From the NCBI GenBank assembly GCA_944472135.2, contig OX235262.1, positions 67,208,887-67,272,886 on the forward strand: 64,000 bases of DNA. Reading direction: 5' to 3'. Both the position numbers and the translations under genes were made by a program. The stretch's first letter is position 1. Each line of letters opens with the position of its first letter. The notes beneath the pieces are model-generated. The model was given only the letters and a program-made list of their open reading frames with translations, made no database searches and had not been told where the DNA came from. This DNA is from Trichobilharzia regenti (Eukaryota > Platyhelminthes > Trematoda > Strigeidida > Schistosomatidae). Below, piece by piece: positions 57,195 through 64,000 of the stretch.

Positions 57195-58865
57195 TTATTT
57201 TTGTAACCAGTTTTCAATCCTTCATCCTCTTGTTTTCTATCAATAATTTCAAAATGATTATTCATCACTTAACTAATTAGTTCTGAACTCTCTCGATTAT
57301 GTAAGATTATTCACAGCTTTTGGAGCTAACCGACAATAACCTCTGATCTCTGTTGTCAATTAGCATTGTATGTATGAACCCCTTAAATAAGTGTACAGCT
57401 TTGAAGAGAAGTTACGTGTATAGATATCTTTTTTCTGACTTTTGTGTTTTTAATTACATCACATGGAAATAGTTCACACGAGTTCAGTATAAACAAATAA
57501 AACCCCACTAGTTAATATTAATCACGTAACTTCTGAGTCAGCTGTTCAGTGATACATGGGTGTTATCGGTCCGGTTCATACCAACACACCACTAAACTGC
57601 ACATAGCTGACAGTAAGCACAGAAAGAGGAAAGGTTTAGTGTGAACCTAGTAACTCCACGCTGTAAAAGAAAACACCATCTCTACTGAAGCATCGAAAAA
57701 TGGAGCCTTTTGTTTAACTCGGGGTGCAAAGGAAGAATGAAAAGTTGCAGATCAAATGATTCTTCTTACAGTAGATCAAATATCATGTTATGAGTATTTT
57801 ATTAGCTAGCCGATATATGGAAAGACAATTCTTTGGTATTAAACTTGAACGTTTTTAGCTGTATAAGATATATATAACTATATTTTTAATGATTTCTACG
57901 TCTAAACTTTGGAGAATTTTCTTCACCAGCATGTTGTCAGTGGTGTGCTAGAGTGACCAGAGTATATAGTATCTAGTACAGGGACTCAGAGTATGATCTG
58001 GATAGGGTACTTCCTAATTTTGTGGTCCACTGACTACGAAGGGTGGTTTGTTACTCAAATATTTCATCACTATTCATATCGATTATCTTGGATATAAGCA
58101 AATAACTTCTGCTTCTCTAATCACCACTAACATTGCTGACTAAAATGATTGCAAGCAGTAATTTCTGGTAGATTTTAGGTAGATATTTATACAAATTATA
58201 GACGTTGAGAAATAGGAAATACCGTAGTTCAGTGCTGCCTAATTTCCCATTTTCAGTTCAACAAAACTAAATTGTGACATTTAAATTCATTATTGAGTGA
58301 CTTCAAAAAATCGAATATTAAATACAATATAATATAATTTCTCATCGTAGATGGTTGATTTTACGGCAAGCTTAATAGATAAACGTAAACCAGTGCATAG
58401 AATCCGACAGTTCCATCGGTTATCATATTGTAATTATTAGTGGGAACACAATTTTAATTTGTTCATGTACAGACTGTTTTATCAGTCTTTAATTTGAGTG
58501 ACAGATTACTCCATTTTAGACTTCAGAAGTGAAATATACCTTGTCTAACTGACGGTTTATACTGAACTGCATCCTGTGACGTTAGGACTTTCAAAGGCAA
58601 AGCAGTCATCATCCTTCGAGCCATTACAGAGAACATGGATCCTCATACTGGTTTGTGTAGTTGGGTAATATTTACACCTAGTGATAATGAGTTTCAGCAA
58701 GTTAAGAATCGACACTCGGGTTTCCCTTCAGACTGATTTTAACTATCCCCTAGAAGTTCTTAGCGTACTGTTTCGATATAAAGAATTTTAAAAATGATTT
58801 TCATAAATTAAGCATAGGGAAACCACTTTAATTAAATATAATTTTTAAAGACATATATGAAGAAC
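57195..58865. other. RIM intron, nothing recognised
   Basis: AT-rich, with no repeat relationship seen. Confidence 0.45.
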
Positions 58866-58869
58866 ATAC

Positions 58870-59140
58870 TTTGGATTACGTCTTGAACTTCGATGACGTT
58901 CTTCATTTCCTCTTTGTTGATATTCCTGTCCAGTAGGTTTTCTATTCTGTCTTATATTGCTAGCAAATCTTTGTTCATCAATATCCGAGTAATCATCACG
59001 TCTAATTTCATTTCGATTGCCTCTTGTTAATCTTTGTTTTGATAGAATCTCATCAGGAATATTTGAATCTTGATATACAGATCTAGGTGACCATTGTTCT
59101 GGTTCACAGTATCTTGGTTTAATCAACTTTTCTGGAATTT
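58870..59140 (-). CDS. RIM homologue, most upstream exon in the window
   Basis: 271 bp between acceptor TTCATCCTATAG and donor GTATGT. It encodes IPEKLIKPRYCEPEQWSPRS, then YSDIDEQRFASNIRQNRKP and EERHRSSRRNPK. This is a charged, Arg-rich linker typical in composition of the region before RIM C2B, but without a diagnostic domain. Two spare bases at each end give phase compatibility with the 54568-54981 exon. The upstream part of the gene (zinc finger, PDZ, C2A) must lie beyond 64000. Confidence 0.7.
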
Positions 59141-59324
59141 CTATAGGATGAATAAAGATTTAAATAGAAATTTAAGGTTATTATAAAAAAATAACTCATA
59201 ACCTTATTGTTTTATTTGAGTAGTCTTAGCATTCGATTAGTCTTTCAAGACCATAAACTCACTCGTCTTATATTAAAGAAAACTGCTTAAAGTACTAGTG
59301 AACAGTGTAAGTTAAGCATTTGTT

Positions 59325-59505
59325 TGTTTGTGCGTCGGTGGAACAGTGGTTAGGACTCTCGCCGACCATGCTTATGGTCTGAGATTTGATCCCCTGCCAA
59401 CGCACACCTGATATCTATGGTCGGCCTGCAGAATTCGGGCTACTGATATCCATGCTAAAAATTCCATACTTGTACCAGAAATACAGTGTGGAATCAAGCT
59501 GTAAT
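59325..59505 (+). mobile_element. tRNA-derived SINE (family 3b)
   Basis: Starts GTGCGTCGGTGGAACAGTGG with an A-box-like GTGGTTAGGA; the B-box region is worn (GATTTGATCCC). The closing ACGCAC pairs with the opening GTGCGT. The body ends GTGGAATCAAGCTGTAAT. Confidence 0.72.
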
Positions 59506-59734
59506 AAAAAATTAAATTACTAAAAAGGAATGTTTAGACATAGATGATTTAGTAAAAACGTTATTCTGTGAGAGTGCAGCCATATACAAATCAGTGAGTT
59601 GTTTAAATCCACAATGAATATATTAAATGAAGTTATTAATTATTAGACTCAAAACAACAATTTGGTTTGAATATTTGATGAATTACTGGATCAATTCACT
59701 TCCACAATTTTATTTTTTTAATTTTATTCCTTCA

Positions 59735-59950
59735 CATTCCGAGTGGAACATAGGACTTCAAGCTAGAGCTCTGAAGTTTCGGTAGCAGTGGTGTTTATTT
59801 CTACGGGGTGGCATTGCTAGCCTCATGTCCAGCCTGCCTCCTTTATTGGTCTTATTACTACCTTAGCAAAGTGTGCGAGTGCGTCGGCCAGGGATCGAAC
59901 CCTGGACCACATGTGTGGTTGGTGAGCACTTTACCGCTCTGCCACCAAAG
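59735..59950 (-). mobile_element. tRNA-derived SINE (family 3a)
   Basis: Minus strand: A box GGCAGAGCGGTAAA (about 59930-59943) and a perfect B box, GGTTCGATCCC, at about 59891-59901. Its body matches 38265-38486 and 32045-32265. The Pol III promoter looks the best preserved of this family. Confidence 0.75.
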
Positions 59951-60125
59951 CAAATGACAGGAAGCCCTGCTAAGACATGGGTTATGTGCCTCTTGGCACT
60001 CATCAGTCAGCAAGGTGTATATGCTACCTTGAAGGAACTCACGTACCTTCTGAGATTCGAACCCGCGTCACCCAGTGCTGTAGACACAAACATTACCACT
60101 GAGCTATACGGGCTTACCATAATTT
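59951..60125 (-). mobile_element. Hammerhead SINE (family 2), partial
   Basis: Minus strand: tRNA-like AGCTCAGTGGTAATG, B box GGTTCGAATCTC (60052-60063) and a hammerhead region with an intact CTGATGA (60006-60000). The GAAA strand is ATAA, so the ribozyme should be inactive. It abuts the family 3a SINE. Confidence 0.68.
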
Positions 60126-60224
60126 TATAGATGTAAGCAATTTAAAAAGGATTTTCAAGAGTCAGGAAGTGGGGATTTGACTTCCTTCAATTTTGATCAT
60201 GGATTGATGTCGATTATTAACTCT

Positions 60225-60545
60225 TGAAAGTTAATCCTAAGCTGGATAGTGACTGGTTACAGGAGTTCTAGTGAGGAGTCGTAACCAGTGGAGTCCACCA
60301 GGACGGACTTGAAGCCAAATCTCACCGATGATATTGGCTGGTGGTTTCTTTAGAATTACGAATTGGTAGAAGTTAGAATTCATGGGCCATTAGATCAGGT
60401 CGCAGTGACTGACTGGTTTACAAGATTGTTTCGTAACCGGAAGGTTTTAACCCCTGTAGTTAAGTACTGTTGAAGGGTTCCAAACAAGGACAAGGTAGCT
60501 CACCCTGGTTTCCAGTGATTCCCTAACTGATCAAACTTGAAACAT
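60225..60545 (+). repeat. Worn SINE family 1 copy
   Basis: GGAGTTCTAGTGAGGAGTCG through GTAACCGGAAGG, GTACTGTTGAAG and the CCTAACTGATC region follow family order. The hammerhead core is eroded. Confidence 0.6.
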
Positions 60546-60549
60546 TTAA

Positions 60550-61515
60550 AAGGAATTCTTTTCTGATTTAATATTAGCAGCGGAAAGATAGAAATATTGC
60601 AGAATTCAAATTTGTTACAAAATAGTTGTCCATTATCATGAGAAAATTTTCAGGAGGTGTAAGAATTGGAACTCTATCCAAAAGTAAATATAGAATGAGA
60701 AATTATTTCCTGACTACTGCGTTCAGTCACCTAACTTAATGGTATGTATCCTTGATTGATGTTCATTCTACAAAATTAGTTGATGTGATTTCGTTAGCAC
60801 TCATCACCATGAGACCTGACACCAGGAGTTATTGTTTTCAAATTTTTGAGCAACAATTCATGTTATAATGCACTCTATCGTATAATATCAAACATTTCTA
60901 AGTGTAGTTGCATTCAGACTATGTTATGCAGCTTTTTTTCATTTCTTTGCTCTCTGAGTATTGTCTTTTACAGGAGTGAGGGATTTCTAGCCTCAATCTC
61001 GATTTCCCAGAACTGGGTGAGGTTTTAACAGTTTGTCAACCAGGATTCGAACTCGGACCCTCTACGTGGTTAGTGAGCATCCCTCTATTGGACAACGAAC
61101 ACATCCTATAGTAATAATATGAAAAGGTTCCATTTGTCATATCTCTCTAAAGTACTCACACTAAATATAATTTCCTGAAACAGTATCGTCTGTTTACTCT
61201 CCAAATGGATTTTTCCATAGTCAAGAGTACTAATTTTCTAAAAATTTAGAAGTCTCTGTTTGAAATACACAAATCTGAAATCAGATTTTGAGGGGACAGT
61301 ACTAAGAAGTTTCAACTTAGGAGAAAGCAACTTCTTAACTCTTCTTACTTCAAAAGTTCACCCTAGATATTTTCTATTTTGAGTGGAACTGTCTTGATTA
61401 AGTATGTATTTTTGGGGAATTTAAGGCATCACCTCCACTAGAAGATGAATATCCTATGTGACAACAAATCAAAGCAAAATAACTGTAATGAATAGATTCA
61501 AGTTTACTTAAAGGT
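60550..61515. other. Unassigned; contains a worn tRNA-like scrap
   Basis: Near 61040-61090 the minus strand has a B-box-like AGTTCGAATCC and a GTGCTCACTAACCAC-like segment, as in SINE family 3. The rest is unassigned. Confidence 0.4.
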
Positions 61516-61636
61516 AACAAAAGCGTGGAAACAAACTTAAAATAACTGTTTTATAGCTGAAAAAAAATTAGATGGATTAAACGAAGATTCAGCGCCAAAG
61601 CAAACGCTGTATCTAAATCTGAATTTCAAGGGAGAT

Positions 61637-62113
61637 TTGGCAGCTGATATCCTGAAGAGGAGAATATCCAGCTCTCTAAAGAAGACCTTCCCTGCAGCAA
61701 CACTAAGAGTGACATTCTCTAGCCGCCCAATACTTCGAAACAACACGAAGGACAAACCTTCGCATATGACCAATTCAATGTGCATATACCAGTTCACTTG
61801 CTCGTGCGGAGCTAGGTACATAGGTCGTTGTATGCGCGTCCTCTCAAAACGTGTTAGAGAACACTACCCAGAGTGGCTGCAAAGAGGAGGCACCGGTTCA
61901 ATCAGAAGTGCCATTATTGAACATCTGGTCAACACCTCCCACAAAATCTCAACCGATTCTTTCAAAGTGATTTACAAAGTCAACAGAAACCTACCAAAAG
62001 CAATATGTTTCCGACTTCTTTGTACTGCAGAAGCCCTCGCAATATGCATCGAGAAGCCGGAGCTGTGTGTTCAAAAGAAGTTAGTCCAACCTCTACAACT
62101 ACCATGGACCTAG
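61637..62113 (+). pseudogene. GIY-YIG nuclease domain of a Penelope-like element
   Basis: An open frame of 158 codons that also continues in frame upstream toward 61560. SLKKTFPAATLRVTFSSRPI leads into MCIYQFTCSCGARYIGRC, the GIY-YIG motif in its Penelope form (YxFxC...YIG). LSKRVREHYPEWLQRG and IIEHLVNTSHKIS follow, then KVNRNLPKA and the end LVQPLQLPWT. The nuclease part looks intact. Without reverse transcriptase the copy is not autonomous, hence pseudogene. Confidence 0.75.
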
Positions 62114-62257
62114 CTTGGTATGTTCCCTTTGTTTCCGTCTTTTTTTCTCTTCCTCGTCTGTTTTCGTTCTCGTTTTTTCCTTTAGAGCATTTTTCGTTCG
62201 CTGTGTGTCTGATTCTTAGTCCCTCAATCTTCGTTTAATCCACCTAATTTTTTTCAG

Positions 62258-62870
62258 CTATAAAAACAGTTATTTTAAGTTTGTTTCCATGCTTTCCCTG
62301 TTCACATTTATAATTCGTTTGAAATAACTATTTTACAATTATATCTTAATATTGTGCAATTTTTGTGTTTCTAAGGCTTTTGTAATCTATATTCACACGT
62401 CCTAACTTTCATTTCAGGCTCAAATTATTTTTTCAGTTATAAAACTAGTTATTTTAATTTTGTTTCCATGCTCCTCCTGATCACACTTGTAATCCGTTTA
62501 GAATAACCATTTTACAATTATATTCTAATCCTGTGTAATTTTTTGTTTCTATGCCTCTTGTAATCTATATTCATACCTCCTAACTAACATTTCAAGTTGA
62601 AAATTTTGATTTCAATTTGTTTCCATGCTCATTTTGTTCACACCTGTAGTTCGTTCTATCCCTGCGTTTCTAAACCTCTTGTAATTCATATCAAGTCGAA
62701 AATAATTATCACCTTCGATTCGCCTTTAAAATTATTTCTCCAGTTATCAAATATTAATTTTTTGCATACGTTGTAACTATTTTCTAATCCTGTCTCTAAG
62801 CCTCTTGTAATCTATATTCGTACCTTCAAACTATCATATCAAGTTGAAAATTATTATCACCTTCGTTACT
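62258..62870 (+). repeat. Degenerate tandem repeat in the Penelope tail
   Basis: Units of roughly 155-180 bp recur: GTTTCCATGC at 62283, 62462 and 62618, with CTTGTAATCTATATTC-type segments between. The same unit forms the arms of the inverted repeat at 23700-24915. Confidence 0.75.
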
Positions 62871-63042
62871 ATGTGAAATTAAACAAATAATAATTGTATC
62901 CATGTAAACTAATCTATATAAATGCGATTGTACAGCTTTTGAGAATGAAATCGCCGAAAAGATCGCCATCTTCGCTGAACTTCTTATTTCAGGATTTCAT
63001 CATGAGCTGACATTAGTTAGAGAACCATTGGAAAACCTGGGA

Positions 63043-63088
63043 GTACTGGACAGCTGTTTCGTCCTAGTTTGGGACTCTTCAGCAGTAC
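63043..63088 (-). ncRNA. Hammerhead ribozyme, array unit 1
   Basis: Minus strand. Stem I is GTACTG (63088-63083) with CAGTAC (63048-63043). The core is CTGAAGA, stem II GTCC-CAAACTA-GGAC, then GAAA. Stem III is the loop-free palindrome ACAGCTGT. Predicted cleavage follows GTC, between 63049 and 63048. Position 7 is A instead of the common U, a position known to tolerate any base. All invariant core bases are present. Confidence 0.85.
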
Positions 63089-63098
63089 GCACCCACCG

Positions 63099-63153
63099 GG
63101 ATTCGAACCCAGGACCTTCCGGTTACAAGGCGAGCTCGTATACCATTAAGCCA
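63099..63153 (-). promoter_or_regulatory. tRNA-like internal Pol III promoter of the array unit
   Basis: Minus strand: A box TGGCTTAATGG (63153-63143) and a perfect B box GGTTCGAATCC (63109-63099), 33 bases apart, as in tRNA genes. The T-arm can pair (CTGGG with CCCGG, one GU). The acceptor stem cannot, so it is tRNA-derived, not a tRNA gene. The same boxes recur at +393 and +786. Confidence 0.8.
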
Positions 63154-63435
63154 CTGGGACCCGATCCAATGGTCCTTGAATTCTAACTTCTGCCAATCCA
63201 CGACATAGCGCGACCGCTAGCCAATGTCTTCGGCGAGTATTTGTCCTCACACCCGACCAGCTGCACCCTACTGGTCACGACTTCCCACTGGAACCCAGGT
63301 AACTACCTACCTGAATAGGGCCAGTCGCCAGTGAGCATCTTATTGGTATTCAAGTGTTGGTTTGTAGGGATTTGATTGATTTCAGTATTTCATCATGAGC
63401 TGACATTAGTTAGAGAACCATTGGAAAACCTGGGA

Positions 63436-63481
63436 GTACTGGACAGCTGTTTCGTCCTAGTTTGGGACTCTTCAGCAGTAC
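63436..63481 (-). ncRNA. Hammerhead ribozyme, array unit 2
   Basis: Identical to the unit 1 fold. The distance between cleavage sites is 393 nt, so cleavage of a multimeric transcript would release unit-length RNA. Confidence 0.85.
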
Positions 63482-63828
63482 GCACCCACCGGGATTCGAA
63501 CCCAGGACCTTCCGGTTACAAGGCGAGCTCGTATACCATTAAGCCACTGGGACCCGATCCAATGGTCCTTGAATTCTAACTTCTGCCAATCCACGACATA
63601 GCGCGACCGCTAGCCAATGTCTTCGGCGAGTATTTGTCCTCACACCCGACCAGCTGCACCCTACTGGTCACGACTTCCCACTGGAACCCAGGTAACTACC
63701 TACCTGAATAGGGCCAGTCGCCAGTGAGCATCTTATTGGTATTCAAGTGTTGGTTTGTAGGGATTTGATTGATTTCAGGATTTCATCATGAGCTGACATT
63801 AGTTAGAGAACCATTGGAAAACCTGGGA

Positions 63829-63874
63829 GTACTGGACAGCTGTTTCGTCCTAGTTTGGGACTCTTCAGCAGTAC
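63829..63874 (-). ncRNA. Hammerhead ribozyme, array unit 3
   Basis: Identical to units 1 and 2. The unit is cut by the window end on the upstream side of its transcript. Confidence 0.85.
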
Positions 63875-64000
63875 GCACCCACCGGGATTCGAACCCAGGA
63901 CCTTCCGGTTACAAGGCGAGCTCGTATACCATTAAGCCACTGGGACCCGATCCAATGGTCCTTGAATTCTAACTTCTGCCAATCCACGACATAGCGCGAC

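Larger units (their letters stand above)
61519..62985 (+). mobile_element. Penelope-like element (subfamily A), 5'-truncated
   Basis: Begins with an inverted scrap of its own tail: 61523-61588 is the reverse complement of about 62227-62292. It continues into an open GIY-YIG frame and ends with a long tail and the terminal GCGAT...ATCGC hairpin motif at about 62932-62962. The right edge abuts the SINE array. No RT domain is present. Confidence 0.8.
62991..64000 (-). repeat. Tandem array of hammerhead SINE family 1
   Basis: Two complete 393-bp units (62991-63383, 63384-63776) and part of a third that runs off the window end. The only difference I found by eye is AGTATTTC versus AGGATTTC at the unit start. 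On the minus strand each unit has a tRNA-like Pol III promoter and a hammerhead fold. Near identity of the units implies recent amplification or ongoing homogenisation. The array probably continues beyond 64000. Confidence 0.92.

Noticed and set aside
63089..63165. tRNA gene calls in the array and at other sites with A and B boxes
   Set aside because: The acceptor stems do not pair and the heads are fused to repeated bodies, so they are SINE promoters rather than functional tRNA genes.
62991..64000. CRISPR-like array at the right end
   Set aside because: The 393-bp units are contiguous repeats without unique spacers, in a eukaryotic context; it is a SINE/satellite array.

Overview
The window looks like nuclear DNA of a blood fluke (Schistosoma or a close relative). 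It is AT-rich, intron-rich and dominated by retroelements. The basis for the organism call is tRNA-derived SINEs that carry a hammerhead ribozyme fold (the architecture published for schistosome SM-alpha repeats), many Penelope-like (GIY-YIG) and RTE/CR1-type fragments, and a Ty3/gypsy family. The species call is inference; no ribosomal or mitochondrial marker is present.

Only one host gene can be supported. It is the 3' part of a RIM (Rab3-interacting molecule / regulating synaptic membrane exocytosis) homologue on the minus strand. Six exons lie between 59140 and 40132, all with compatible splice phases. They encode a basic/serine-rich linker, an unusual helical exon, the C-terminal C2B domain and a His/Gln-rich tail. 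Its introns hold many retroelement insertions.

Left to right: 1-10.7 kb is mostly unrecognised AT-rich DNA with a decayed RTE-like reverse transcriptase (1.2-2.25 kb), an old solo LTR (3435-3628) and a decayed LINE endonuclease (6.7-7.15 kb). 10.7-22.8 kb is the gypsy block: a 1.8-kb internally deleted element (10744-12570) with an open gag-like frame that includes a coiled-coil segment absent from the long copies, then a tandem LTR-internal-LTR-internal-LTR structure (14655-22771) flanked by one 5-bp target duplication. Both tandem internal regions carry the same in-frame TGA between reverse transcriptase and RNase H. 23.7-24.9 kb is a long inverted repeat made from two Penelope-like tails. 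25.5-38.5 kb is nested LINE, SINE, Penelope and RTE debris plus a solo LTR (36371-36562) with a perfect target duplication. 40.1-59.2 kb is the RIM gene with intronic repeats. 59.2-63 kb has more SINEs and a Penelope copy with an open GIY-YIG frame. 62991-64000 is a tandem array of 393-bp hammerhead SINE units running off the window.

The most interesting signals are the tandem hammerhead SINE array with a complete catalytic core and a loop-free palindromic stem III; a second, unrelated SINE family that also carries a hammerhead; recurrent fold-back copies in two SINE families and in Penelope elements; and the non-autonomous gypsy derivative with its extra coiled coil.
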